Below are positions 17,111 to 25,288 of a stretch of 27,595 nucleotides of DNA, piece by piece (position 1 is the stretch's first letter; the number at the start of each line of letters is the position of its first letter). The stretch is from CAYTOF01 sp964439435. GTDB taxonomy: Bacteria > Bacillota > Clostridia > Oscillospirales > QAMX01. The stretch lies in assembly GCA_964439435.1 (NCBI GenBank), contig CAYTOF010000029.1, positions 1-27,595 of the forward strand, written 5' to 3'. Position numbers and translations under genes: made by a program. The notes beneath the pieces were generated by a model. The model was not told the DNA's origin and made no database searches. It saw only the letters and a list, made by a program, of their open reading frames with translations.

Positions 17111-17156
17111 TATACAAATCGTCCAAACCATTTAGAATAGCACCAAGATTTCATTA

Positions 17157-17185
17157 TTGACTTTTTACCTTATCCCAAATATAAT
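17157..17185 (+). promoter_or_regulatory. Sigma-A-like promoter of the amidohydrolase gene
   Basis: TTGACT (17157-17162), a 17-base spacer and TATAAT (17180-17185), about 30 bases ahead of the start codon. Confidence 0.78.
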
Positions 17186-17216
17186 CAATATATAATAATA
17201 TTAAGAGGTGACCAAA

Positions 17217-18410
17217 GTGAATACTTACACAAAACTTTTTGACCATATACGCCAATGCCCCATAATATCGTCGCATAACCATCACTTTCGAGATGAACAC
17301 TATCAGGGTATGAATCTTGACAAACTTTTAGAAAGCACATATGTCAATTGGGCAGCTCGCCCACCGAAATCAACTGATATTCAAGGTTGGCAAAACTATT
17401 TATTAAAGAATAAGACCAACAGTTTTTTGCGTTGGAGCTTACCGGCACTCGAAGAGATATATGATATCGCTTTCACCACCGAAAACCTACCCGACCTTGA
17501 TATAAGAATTCAAGACGCATATAAAGACAACTCTCACCATATTGATATTTTGACTAAATACTGTCGATTTGAACGCGTTGTCAACGAAAGACAACCCAAC
17601 CCCGGTGACAATCTTGGATATCCCGAGTTGTTTTCTCCCAGTTTTCGATGCGACTGCTTTTTTGCGGGATATATAGAAGGAAATCCAGAACCAAACGGCT
17701 TTTATGCACGTTCCCTATTCTCTGACCCTGAAGCTAAGACTCTGGCTTCTTATTTCGAACAAATGCGTATCGCCATAGAACGCAAAAAGGAAGAAGGATG
17801 TGTCGCTCTTAAGGTTGCGATGGCATATGAAAGACCAATAAACTTTACGAAACGGTCCTATGCCGAAGCTTCTGCAGCCTTAAACAACAAATATGCCACC
17901 CAAAGTGAAATAATTAGTTTTGGTGACGCTGTGATGTTTGAACTTGCACAAATAGCAGCTGACATTGAGATACCCTTACAGATTCATACAGGAACCGGAC
18001 AATACGAAGGTACAAATGCGATGGGGCTTTTGGAGCTTATACGCTCAAGTTCCAAAACTAAATTTCATCTTTTACATGGAGGTTTCCCTTGGGTTGCGGA
18101 CCTATATGCATTGATGATGGAGTTCCACAATGTCTATTGCGACTTATGTTGGTTGCCCTACCTTTCGCCAACAACTGCAAAAGCCTTTATTAAAACCGCA
18201 TTAGAAGTCTCGGACTGTCACAGAATAACTTGGGGGTGTGATACCTGGATGCCTGAAGATAGCCTGGGGGCGCTGCATGCCATTGAACATTGTTTATCAG
18301 CTACACTTGCTGAAATGGTTGAAGATGGTGCAATAAGCTTTGATTATGCTAAATACATTGCTGAACGGATATTGTATTATAACAGCAAGGATCTTTTTGA
18401 ATTGGATTAA
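17217..18410 (+). CDS. Amidohydrolase-superfamily protein (amidohydrolase_2 / uronate isomerase-like)
   Basis: A metal-dependent TIM-barrel protein of about 397 residues. The N-terminal SSHNHHF supplies the HxH metal ligands of strand 1 (H20 and H22 counted from this start). Further ligand candidates are K in VALKVAMAYERP, H in LQIHTGTGQYEG, H in FHLLHGGFPW and D in ITWGCDTWMPED, matching the usual strand 4, 5, 6 and 8 positions. The frame opens at GTG 17208, but AAGAGGTG overlaps that codon and is correctly spaced for GTG 17217, so the later start is chosen. It has its own promoter and terminator. The substrate is unknown; the early part (WARPP, then RWSLPALEEIYDIAF) recalls uronate-isomerase-like members, and the sugar genes nearby fit a sugar-derived substrate, but this is inference. 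Confidence 0.85.
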   Translation: MNTYTKLFDHIRQCPIISSHNHHFRDEHYQGMNLDKLLESTYVNWAARPPKSTDIQGWQNYLLKNKTNSFLRWSLPALEEIYDIAFTTENLPDLDIRIQDAYKDNSHHIDILTKYCRFERVVNERQPNPGDNLGYPELFSPSFRCDCFFAGYIEGNPEPNGFYARSLFSDPEAKTLASYFEQMRIAIERKKEEGCVALKVAMAYERPINFTKRSYAEASAALNNKYATQSEIISFGDAVMFELAQIAADIEIPLQIHTGTGQYEGTNAMGLLELIRSSSKTKFHLLHGGFPWVADLYALMMEFHNVYCDLCWLPYLSPTTAKAFIKTALEVSDCHRITWGCDTWMPEDSLGALHAIEHCLSATLAEMVEDGAISFDYAKYIAERILYYNSKDLFELD

Positions 18411-18437
18411 ACTCGCGTGAATTATATTTTCCAAAAC

Positions 18438-18489
18438 AGATTAAAATATAGAGGTTTGGCGCAAGCACAAAACCTCTATATTTTAATCT
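18438..18489. terminator. Bidirectional terminator with a perfect 20-bp stem
   Basis: Arms 18438-18457 and 18470-18489 are perfect reverse complements, with a 12-nt loop (GGCGCAAGCACA). The stem carries AGAGGTTT and AAACCTCT near the loop and A/T tracts at its base. It lies between the convergent amidohydrolase and sirtuin genes and is symmetric enough to stop both. Confidence 0.85.
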
Positions 18490-18552
18490 AAAGACTTCGT
18501 AATTTATTTGTCTAAACACTAATAAAACACCAATTCGTTAGTGATGCCTATA

Positions 18553-19299
18553 TTATATCAAACTCTCGCATACCTTTGAGAGAGCAACTCCGACTGAACC
18601 AAATATTCTTAAAGTTGCATCTGAATCATATGGCGTTTTCGTTTTGTTTATCAAAATCAAAGAATCACCTTGAAAGTATCTTAGAAGACCAGCAGCGGGA
18701 TAAACACCTAGTGATGTTCCTCCTACAACAAGTGTTTTTGCACTTTTTATGTGTGAAATGCTCTTGTCTAAAATATCTCTATCCAGTTCTTCTCCATATA
18801 ATACCACATCAGGACGCACAACGTCTCCACATTTTAGACATTTAGGTACACTTTCCGAAGATAAAATGTGTTGTATTCCATATTTTTCGCCGCATTTAAT
18901 ACAGTAGTTTCTATGCACGCTGCCATGTAGTTCGCATACATTTGAGCTTCCGGCGCTTTGATGTAAACCATCAATGTTTTGCGTAATTATACCACCGAGC
19001 AGTCCGGCATGTTCTAATCTAGCAAGGCTAATATGCGCAGGTCCGGGTTTTGCATCCGGATAGAGCATGTGAGAACGGTAGTATGCATAAAAGATCTCCG
19101 GATATGTATCGAAAAATTTGCGGTGCAGCATTTCTTCAGGAGTCAATTCATCATGGGAATCTGTGTATAGACCACCGGTACCTCGGAAATCAGGTATGCC
19201 ACTTTCGGTGGAAACACCGGCTCCACCAAAAAACACTGTACCTCCCCTAGATAATGCATCTTTTAACTCAGCTATTTGTTTTAGAATTATATCAGTCAT
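18553..19299 (-). CDS. cobB: NAD-dependent protein deacylase, sirtuin family
   Basis: A 248-residue Sir2 enzyme that removes acyl groups from lysines using NAD. Visible motifs are GGAGVSTESGIPDFRGTGG (25-43), TQNIDGLH (106-113), the catalytic His in ELHGS (H125), the zinc cysteines C133, C136, C154 and C157 (YCIKC and KCLKC), GGTSLGVYPAAGL and ILINKTKTPYD. The length is normal for a bacterial single-domain sirtuin. Its ATG overlaps the stop codon of the upstream sugar isomerase gene as ATGA (19296-19299), so the two are translationally coupled. The pairing suggests control of a catabolic enzyme by deacylation, but that is inference. It ends near a bidirectional terminator. Confidence 0.94.
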   Translation of the reverse strand: MTDIILKQIAELKDALSRGGTVFFGGAGVSTESGIPDFRGTGGLYTDSHDELTPEEMLHRKFFDTYPEIFYAYYRSHMLYPDAKPGPAHISLARLEHAGLLGGIITQNIDGLHQSAGSSNVCELHGSVHRNYCIKCGEKYGIQHILSSESVPKCLKCGDVVRPDVVLYGEELDRDILDKSISHIKSAKTLVVGGTSLGVYPAAGLLRYFQGDSLILINKTKTPYDSDATLRIFGSVGVALSKVCESLI

Positions 19300-20111
19300 G
19301 ACTTCTTTATTTCCTTACCAGTTTCAGGCATTATGAACTTTGACATAAAGTCTATTGTAAAACGGATTCCCCACTCTCCCCTTGCACCACTCCAGATCGA
19401 TGAATGGGGTTCGATGCTTAATGTCCCATTGTAATCACATGCATAAAGTGTGTCCATTACGGGGCCCCAAGGAATTTGGTCAAGACCGGCAGGCGGGTCA
19501 TCAAAATGTTGTCCATCTATATATATAGTGCCTTTTACATGAAAGTGTTTTACAAACTTCCCAAAATCACGCAGTTCCTTCAAAATATCTCCGCCTCTTC
19601 CAAAACAATGAGATGGATCATATTTTATGCCAAGCTCGGGAACACGAGGAAGTACCGCATCCCAACCTTTTTGATCGTAAATAAAGTTACCCCATGAACA
19701 ATTATACACCAACACCTGCACATTTTTTGTCTGTGCATATTTGCATAGTTTTGTTAAATATGATACTGCATTATCTATATTCCAATTATAATCTTTAGTT
19801 TCTGCATAATTTACACCTACCAAGTAATAAGGCGCACCGATTGCTTGAGCCGCATCAATCATCTCAATATCTGATTTATATTCTTTGTCGTTTATTTCTC
19901 CGCTATTTAAGACTCGCTCTGCACCAAAACGGCCTAAAGAGCAGACCTTTATTCCTTTTTCATTTGCTCTGGCAGCTATGCTTTGGCTCTCGGCACAGAA
20001 ATCCGCAACATTATCTCCAACATTTACGCAGATCTCTATTTCTGAAAGCCCCATTTTTTCAACAAATTCAAAGCCTCTTTCTCTCCAATCAGCAATAATT
20101 CCAAGTCGCAC
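19296..20111 (-). CDS. Sugar phosphate isomerase/epimerase (xylose isomerase-like TIM barrel)
   Basis: A 271-residue TIM-barrel protein of the AP endonuclease 2 / xylose isomerase-like group. It begins MRLGIIADWRERGFEFVEKM, with barrel strands visible at EIEICVNV, GIKVCSLGRF, APYYLVGVNY, VQVLVYNCSWGN, LGIKYDPSHCFGRGGD, VKHFHVKGTIY and GTLSIEPH. The metal-binding candidates are Asp and His in KYDPSHC, His in FHVKG and Glu in SIEPH. The start is GTG at 20111, supported by GGGAGGG eight bases upstream. It is the first gene of a two-gene operon with the sirtuin. The exact sugar is unknown. Confidence 0.88.
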   Translation of the reverse strand: MRLGIIADWRERGFEFVEKMGLSEIEICVNVGDNVADFCAESQSIAARANEKGIKVCSLGRFGAERVLNSGEINDKEYKSDIEMIDAAQAIGAPYYLVGVNYAETKDYNWNIDNAVSYLTKLCKYAQTKNVQVLVYNCSWGNFIYDQKGWDAVLPRVPELGIKYDPSHCFGRGGDILKELRDFGKFVKHFHVKGTIYIDGQHFDDPPAGLDQIPWGPVMDTLYACDYNGTLSIEPHSSIWSGARGEWGIRFTIDFMSKFIMPETGKEIKKS

Positions 20112-20214
20112 AAAAATCCCTCCCGATTAATTTTTAAGTGAACATTTAAAGCAGCTTATGACAATTAATTTCTTATTGTGTCAAATAGTCAAGTGCTAAA
20201 GCTTTTCTCATTAA

Positions 20215-20243
20215 ATTATATCATCCTGCCACAAACATGTAAA
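20215..20243 (-). promoter_or_regulatory. Promoter of the isomerase-sirtuin operon
   Basis: On the - strand, TTTACA (20238-20243), a 17-base spacer and TATAAT (20215-20220). It implies a leader of about 100 nt. A TTGACT/TTGACA pair further down (near 20180-20190) is an alternative -35 but lacks a good -10 box. Confidence 0.6.
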
Positions 20244-20315
20244 GCTTGGACAACCATCATTAAGCAAGATGCCACCTCCATTTTACTAGTGTCAGACTGT
20301 ATTAATAGGTTATTG

Positions 20316-20344
20316 TTGATTTTTGACATTATGCGTGATACAAT
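20316..20344 (+). promoter_or_regulatory. Promoter of the GH20-like gene
   Basis: TTGATT (20316-20321), a 17-base spacer and TACAAT (20339-20344). An overlapping TTGACA (20323-20328) is closer to consensus but has no -10 box at the right distance. Confidence 0.6.
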
Positions 20345-20404
20345 CAGCTTGCAACGGAAAAGCTCCCGTTGAAAGGGAAATATTATCGCCAAAGGAGATG
20401 CAAT

Positions 20405-21361
20405 ATGAAAGAACTTATGTGGGCTTATCTAATCCATTTGGGTGAAAACATGTGGAATGACCGGGAAGACATATCTGACACCCATTGGGGTACTTGGGAG
20501 GATTCTCCAAAGTTCAGAAACCACCTCATTTGCGAGGACGATATTTGGGATTCGGTCGTTGAAAAACTGCCGCAGTTTGGCATAAACACCCTAGTGATTG
20601 ATGTGGGTGACGGTGTTAAGTTCGACTCACACCCGGAGCTTGCAATCAAAGGCAGTTGGGATAAAAGTAAGCTTGAGGAGAAATTGTCTTTTGCACGCAG
20701 CATCGGGCTAAAGGTTATTCCAAAATTAAACTTTTCTGCTTGTCACGATGCCTGGCTAAAGGAATATCAAAAGATGCTTTCAACAAGCACATATTACCGA
20801 GTTGTTCAAGATGTTATTTCTGAAACCTGTGAAATGTTTGATGGTCCTGAGTTTTTCCACCTCGGTATGGATGAGGAAACCTGGGAGCACCAAAGAGAAT
20901 TTACTTATGCAACTATACGAATGCGTGATCTTTGGTGGGATGATTTGTATTTTTACAGCGATTTATGTGAAAAGCTCGGTGCCCGCCCTTGGGTATGGTC
21001 AGACAAATACTGGCATCATCCGGATGAGTTCGCCGAAAAAATGCCCAGAGATATTCTCCAGTCAAACTGGGAATACGGTGGCAACTACAAACAAAATCAA
21101 GACAGCAGCTTTCAAAATCATATGGTTGATGCGTTTGCCGCTCTTGACAAACTCGGTTTTGAACAAGTCCCCACAGGCAGCAACTGGTCTTGCAGACAAA
21201 ACATGGAACTGCAAGTAGAAGCTTGTCAACAATGCATCTCTCCGGATAATCTTGCAGGTTATATGATGGCCCCATGGTCACTTACAACAAAACGCCAATA
21301 CTATTATTTGCTTGATGGCGCAGCCAGATTAGGTGAAGCCAAACGTAGGTTTTACAAATAG
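20405..21361 (+). CDS. GH20-like TIM-barrel glycoside hydrolase, stand-alone catalytic domain
   Basis: A protein of 318 residues. FFHLGMDEETW (151-160) resembles the HxGxDE catalytic pair of family 20 beta-hexosaminidases, with D156 and E157 as candidates. Barrel strands are visible at INTLVIDVGDGV (60-71), GLKVIPKLNFS (101-111) and ARPWVWSDKYW, and aromatic residues are frequent, as in a sugar-binding cleft. The frame opens at 20369, but ATG 20405 has AAAGGAG at 20391-20397 and is chosen. No signal peptide and no GH20b domain are present, so it is shorter than typical hexosaminidases and probably cytoplasmic. It has its own promoter. Other TIM-barrel glycosidase families are possible; the GH20 link rests on one motif. 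Confidence 0.75.
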   Translation: MKELMWAYLIHLGENMWNDREDISDTHWGTWEDSPKFRNHLICEDDIWDSVVEKLPQFGINTLVIDVGDGVKFDSHPELAIKGSWDKSKLEEKLSFARSIGLKVIPKLNFSACHDAWLKEYQKMLSTSTYYRVVQDVISETCEMFDGPEFFHLGMDEETWEHQREFTYATIRMRDLWWDDLYFYSDLCEKLGARPWVWSDKYWHHPDEFAEKMPRDILQSNWEYGGNYKQNQDSSFQNHMVDAFAALDKLGFEQVPTGSNWSCRQNMELQVEACQQCISPDNLAGYMMAPWSLTTKRQYYYLLDGAARLGEAKRRFYK

Positions 21362-21421
21362 CGTTGTTTTCCATTTTTTTAATGTTTAAAGCTTGTAAGG
21401 AATAATAGCTCATTTGCTAAT

Positions 21422-21465
21422 ACAACCACCCGAACTTGCGTATTTTTGCAAGATCGGGTGGTTGT
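21422..21465. terminator. Strong hairpin between convergent genes, terminator-like without a U-tract
   Basis: A 12-bp outer stem (ACAACCACCCGA at 21422-21433 with TCGGGTGGTTGT at 21454-21465), an A/A mismatch and a 5-bp inner stem (CTTGC with GCAAG), with an 8-nt loop. Neither side has a clear T-run, so classic intrinsic termination is not certain. Its position between two convergent genes favours transcript end formation. Confidence 0.6.
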
Positions 21466-21495
21466 TGTGAATAAATCGATGTTGAGTTCTTTCTC

Positions 21496-22023
21496 CTATT
21501 GTTTTTCTGTGCTTTCAAACTTTTTCTGCTGTTCATTTCTATTCACTAAATTTTCGCGAGCTTTAATGAGAAGTTGACGCAATTTGTCAAGCTCGTCTTC
21601 CGACAACGATTGCATGAATTCTTTTTCCACAGCGATCAAAGACTCCTGCATCGCAGCATCGATGGCACGACCCTTTTCCGTCAAGAAGACACGCATACTT
21701 CTCAAATCCTCAGGGTCTGGTTTTCGTGTCACCAGTCCTTCTGCTTCCATTCGAGTAAGTGAAACACTTATGGTAGGTGCACTCAGCCTTGTGTGTTTTA
21801 CCAGTGTCTGCTGTGTAGAACCTTCGTCTCCACGGACAAGATGATACAAAATATGCCTGTAGCCTGGTTTGAGCCCAATTCTTTCGCTGCCTCGACGCAA
21901 TCTTCGGTACAGTATTCTCGCCACATCTGCCAGCAGCATATAGGCGCTCTGCTCACATTCATCTGCATTTTTGCTTTTGAATAAATGATTTTTCAGATGC
22001 ACATTTGTTGGTTTTTTTGACAT
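21496..22023 (-). CDS. MarR-family transcriptional regulator
   Basis: A 175-residue winged-helix repressor. The DNA-binding part runs from about 55 to 120: PGYRHILYHLVRGDEGSTQQ, then TLVKHTRLSAPTISVSLTRM (recognition helix region), then EAEGLVTRKPDPEDLRSMRV, the wing with its DxRS signature. Helices for dimerisation flank it, and a charged C-terminal tail (NRNEQQKKFESTEKQ) ends the chain. The N-terminal extension of about 25 residues is longer than usual. The ATG at 22023 has a weak GGTGAT RBS. A symmetric operator directly after the -10 box predicts autorepression. Its effector is unknown; the adjacent GHL6-like gene on the same strand is one possible target. Confidence 0.92.
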   Translation of the reverse strand: MSKKPTNVHLKNHLFKSKNADECEQSAYMLLADVARILYRRLRRGSERIGLKPGYRHILYHLVRGDEGSTQQTLVKHTRLSAPTISVSLTRMEAEGLVTRKPDPEDLRSMRVFLTEKGRAIDAAMQESLIAVEKEFMQSLSEDELDKLRQLLIKARENLVNRNEQQKKFESTEKQ

Positions 22024-22036
22024 TTCATCACCATTG

Positions 22037-22051
22037 TTAGTTATAAACTAA
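22037..22051. promoter_or_regulatory. Palindromic operator, probable MarR autoregulation site
   Basis: TTAGTT-ATA-AACTAA, a perfect 6-3-6 palindrome lying between the -10 box (22056-22061) and the start codon, over the expected transcription start. The TTAG...CTAA ends resemble known MarR/SlyA-type sites. Confidence 0.65.
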
Positions 22052-22055
22052 TCAT

Positions 22056-22084
22056 ATTATACTTTACTGTCCATTATGTGTCAA
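22056..22084 (-). promoter_or_regulatory. Consensus sigma-A promoter of the marR gene
   Basis: On the - strand, TTGACA (22079-22084), a 17-base spacer and TATAAT (22056-22061). Both boxes are exact consensus, so a repressor would be needed to keep it low. Confidence 0.85.
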
Positions 22085-22122
22085 TGATGCCTTCCCATGC
22101 ATGGGCATATGAAAAGTTATAC

Positions 22123-24093
22123 CTAATATTTTGGCACAATGACAGCATGAATATCAAGTTGAGGCAGATTGAAATGGGCTTTGCCTTCTTTGTAATCAAA
22201 CTCGAGATTTACATCATTGGGAAGCACTACAATGCGTTCCGGTTTAGTTTCTAGCTCCATCTCGACTCGCAGATTGTAAATTGACGGAATTTCATCAAAG
22301 CTGCGTTGTTTTTCATCTGAGTGCGCACCTGACAAGTTTAACAAATTCAAGCGCACTTCACCTTCCTTTTCCATCAATGCAATTTGGACAAGATGAGAAT
22401 TATAAACACGAGCTTTTGGACTTTCAAAATGCTCTAAAATCCCTCCTGTGAAATCGCGCAAAACCACTGATTTCGCATCGTTGTATGCGGTTCCAAGGTC
22501 GAACATAATGCCAATAATCTTACCTTTTCCCAGTTTTTGACTAACTGCAAATATCTTCTCATTTCCCTTTATGATGTCTGCACCTCTATACCCATAAGAT
22601 AATACTTCGCTGCTGTTGACAATGATATTTCGAAGTTTACCCTTAAAAGGTGCATAAGCTTTAAATATACACCCTTCTTCATTTGGCAAAATGGTTGAAG
22701 CCTCTGCTTGTAAAAGTTCAGGTTCTTTTGATAGAGAAATGCACTTCAAATCAAGTTCTTTTTCAAACAATCCGCTTGAGTGTTCTCCGGCTAACAGAAG
22801 GATGCCTCCGTTAATCACATAGTTTATCAAACTTTCTCTTACTTCATCCTCAATGACGGTTATATTGGGCACACACAAAATTCCATATGAATCCAAACTC
22901 TTTTCTCTTATGTGATGCGTCATCAATATTTCTGCGCTGTATTGGTTGTCCAGTACAGAAAACAGCAAACCCTTCATTGAATTTGTAACTTTGCATCCAT
23001 ATGCCGTGAAGAGATTGGTTTTGCCTTCATAAAACGCTTTGGTTGAGTGTATTATGCCCACCTGTGGTACCGGTTTTGCACGATGACATAGTTCTTGCCG
23101 CGCCCTGCAAAACGTAGCCAGCTCTTCCCACATGGGAATCGCCCACTCCTGTACTGTACCGATAACCTGACGGTTGTAAAATTGGAAACCTCCGCCGATA
23201 CTTATAACCACAGCTGCTTCTTGGCAAAGTTGTTCACAAGTTTTTACACAGTGATATCCGTTTTGAATATTGAAGCCCCAGGCCATCAAATCCCAGGGTT
23301 GGGGTTGGTTGATAAGTGAATATCCTTCAAATCTGGCTGTATTTACACTGTCCGAAGGAGAATAGTCGCCAGAGATAAAATCAACAGGTAGAGTGACTTC
23401 CTCCGGCACAAATGAAGTGTACATCCAATTTGAAGCTATTTGAAACTCAGGTGCTGCTGATTTGACTGTTTCAATATAGTGGCGAAGATACTGACGAAAG
23501 CCTTCTCTGTTGAATTCCAGGTATGCATCGTATCTATCCTCGCCGGGTAACGGCGCATACTTCTCTCCCGTCTTTGCTTCCCAGGCTTTTAGCGCAAATT
23601 CGCTGTAATCCGGTATAACCGCCCAGCACTCTCCGTCAATCCATGCACCGTCCAGATCGTAATCAAGCGCCATCTCTATCAGTTGAGGTGAAAGTAATTT
23701 TTCTGCATATGGTCCAAATACAGAGTTTTTTTCCTGTGATAGCTCACCTTTGTCATTCACAGCTCCCCAGGAAGGGTTATGCTCGAGTGCCAAGTTGTCC
23801 CAAACTCCAGAATGGTGTGCATATAAAGAAACATCATACTTTTTCGTTATTTTTCGAAACATTCGCAAAACATCACTGTGGATTCCACTTGCAGCATATC
23901 CCACTTTTGTTGGATAACTTGAAGCACCTGCATGTCCCTTGGTGTCGCATTGTATATAATCCGGTTTGACGCGCTCAAGCATTTCAGAAATAGCTTCCGG
24001 GTTGCTATTGGAGCCTATGCCTTGTTGATTTTTCTGAGCATGGAAGTCGAAATGCATGCCGAAAAAACTTTCCGCCCTTTTTTTCCTTGCCAC
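22123..24093 (-). CDS. Putative glycoside hydrolase, GHL6/alpha-L-fucosidase-like, multidomain
   Basis: A 656-residue protein. The N-terminal barrel begins SFFGMHFDFHAQ (9-20), like the opening strand of GH29 fucosidases and the hypothetical hydrolase family GHL6. DLDGAWIDGECW (146-157) carries a candidate nucleophile D153. Residues from about 350 (VGIIHSTKAFY) through VPNITVIEDEVRESLINYVI and NGGILLLAGEHSSG form a GATase-like flavodoxin fold, as in the trimerisation domain of GH42 enzymes. A beta-rich C-terminus follows (EVRLNLLNLSGAHSDEKQRS). The start is GTG at 24093, supported by GGGAGGT. No signal peptide is visible, so it probably acts on imported oligosaccharide. The substrate (fucose, galactose or other) cannot be set from the motifs. 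Confidence 0.82.
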   Translation of the reverse strand: MARKKRAESFFGMHFDFHAQKNQQGIGSNSNPEAISEMLERVKPDYIQCDTKGHAGASSYPTKVGYAASGIHSDVLRMFRKITKKYDVSLYAHHSGVWDNLALEHNPSWGAVNDKGELSQEKNSVFGPYAEKLLSPQLIEMALDYDLDGAWIDGECWAVIPDYSEFALKAWEAKTGEKYAPLPGEDRYDAYLEFNREGFRQYLRHYIETVKSAAPEFQIASNWMYTSFVPEEVTLPVDFISGDYSPSDSVNTARFEGYSLINQPQPWDLMAWGFNIQNGYHCVKTCEQLCQEAAVVISIGGGFQFYNRQVIGTVQEWAIPMWEELATFCRARQELCHRAKPVPQVGIIHSTKAFYEGKTNLFTAYGCKVTNSMKGLLFSVLDNQYSAEILMTHHIREKSLDSYGILCVPNITVIEDEVRESLINYVINGGILLLAGEHSSGLFEKELDLKCISLSKEPELLQAEASTILPNEEGCIFKAYAPFKGKLRNIIVNSSEVLSYGYRGADIIKGNEKIFAVSQKLGKGKIIGIMFDLGTAYNDAKSVVLRDFTGGILEHFESPKARVYNSHLVQIALMEKEGEVRLNLLNLSGAHSDEKQRSFDEIPSIYNLRVEMELETKPERIVVLPNDVNLEFDYKEGKAHFNLPQLDIHAVIVPKY

Positions 24094-24209
24094 AGTTTTA
24101 CCTCCCGATTTATATCTATCGTATTTATTGCCGGATAGAAGCTATAATAACTTTCATCGGCTTTGATAATCTATTGTAAACAATAAATTATGCGATTGTG
24201 TAATGAAGC

Positions 24210-25277
24210 TTATATCATGATTGTCTTTGCTATAGAAAGCAGATCATCATATGCACTGCGCATAAATCTCTTTGTCGAGGAGCAATATCTGAAGTTCTTT
24301 TGCTTGTCCCACTCTCGAACACAACCACCTCCGCAAAGTGCAAAAAAGGAACATTCAAAACACAGGGACGGTCTTATGCCATCATTTAAGAACCTTCCAG
24401 CTGCAGAAGATGCAATGAGATCTGAAATCCCAACCTCATTTATGTTCCCAAGTAGGTATTTTTCTTCAACATAAAAATCACATGGATAGCAACTTCCATC
24501 TGCCTCAAATACAAGCTGATTTGAACAAAAACCACGAAGAGAGCATTGCTCTGTCTGTCTACCTGCCAAAATGCTCACCAAATTATCAAAATATCTGATT
24601 GAAATATAGTTTCCATTGTCCCAGTCTTTTTTCCAAAGGACAAACAGCTCTGATAAAAACCTATAATATTCAGCATTTGTGGGCCCTTTAATGCCATTTT
24701 TATTTATTGGATCAAGACATGGTATAAATTGCAGATATCTCCAGCCCTTTTTCTTATAATACTCATAAACCTTGTGAACTTGAGAGCAGATAGTGCCGGT
24801 CACAACAGTCAACACATTATAAGATACCGAATGCTTATCAAGCAACTTTGCCGCTTCTTCAACCGTCTTAAATGTCGGTTTCTCACTTGTGGTTTTTCTA
24901 TACTTATTATGTATTTCAGGAGTACCATCCACAGAAAGTCCCACCAAAAACTCATGTTCTGCCAAAAATGCGGCAAATTCGTCGTCAATCAGCAATCCGT
25001 TCGTCTGTATTGTATACGATACTCTCGCATTATTTTTATTTTTTTTCCGCACCGCTTTGACGAAATGTTGAAAATACTCAAGACCTGCCAACGTTGGCTC
25101 TCCTCCTTGAAAAGAAAAGACAAATGGGCCCTTTGTAAACTCAAAGCATTTTGAAATCAATGCGTTTACGGTATCTTTACTCATAATTCCGCGAGCGTGG
25201 ATTTCATCCAAATAAAAGCAATATTTGCATCGCATATTACATAGTCCTGACGCGGGTTTTATCAAAACAGAAATCAT
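24210..25277 (-). CDS. Anaerobic sulfatase-maturating enzyme (radical SAM/SPASM)
   Basis: A 355-residue iron-sulfur enzyme that converts the active-site Cys or Ser of sulfatases to formylglycine without oxygen. The radical SAM cluster motif is CNMRCKYC (C13, C17, C20), followed by QGGEPTL for SAM binding. The SPASM region has CSLRGFCSNQLVFEADGSCY, then PCDFYVEEKYLLGNI, CFECSFFALCGGGC and a late RYC. This is the typical anSME layout. The frame extends to a TTG at 25298, but AAAGAGG lies just ahead of ATG 25277, giving the family start MISVLIKPASGLCN. It is the last gene of a three-gene operon, 11 bases after the NagB-like gene. No sulfatase is present in the window, so its client must lie elsewhere. 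Confidence 0.9.
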   Translation of the reverse strand: MISVLIKPASGLCNMRCKYCFYLDEIHARGIMSKDTVNALISKCFEFTKGPFVFSFQGGEPTLAGLEYFQHFVKAVRKKNKNNARVSYTIQTNGLLIDDEFAAFLAEHEFLVGLSVDGTPEIHNKYRKTTSEKPTFKTVEEAAKLLDKHSVSYNVLTVVTGTICSQVHKVYEYYKKKGWRYLQFIPCLDPINKNGIKGPTNAEYYRFLSELFVLWKKDWDNGNYISIRYFDNLVSILAGRQTEQCSLRGFCSNQLVFEADGSCYPCDFYVEEKYLLGNINEVGISDLIASSAAGRFLNDGIRPSLCFECSFFALCGGGCVREWDKQKNFRYCSSTKRFMRSAYDDLLSIAKTIMI

Positions 25278-25288
25278 ATAGGCCTCTT

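Noticed and set aside
20802..21218. 138-residue frame overlapping the GH20-like gene
   Set aside because: Another frame of the same strand inside an intact gene; no RBS and no recognisable fold, and no sign of a programmed frameshift.
24729..25154. 141-residue frame antisense to the sulfatase maturase
   Set aside because: Antisense shadow of a well supported radical SAM gene.
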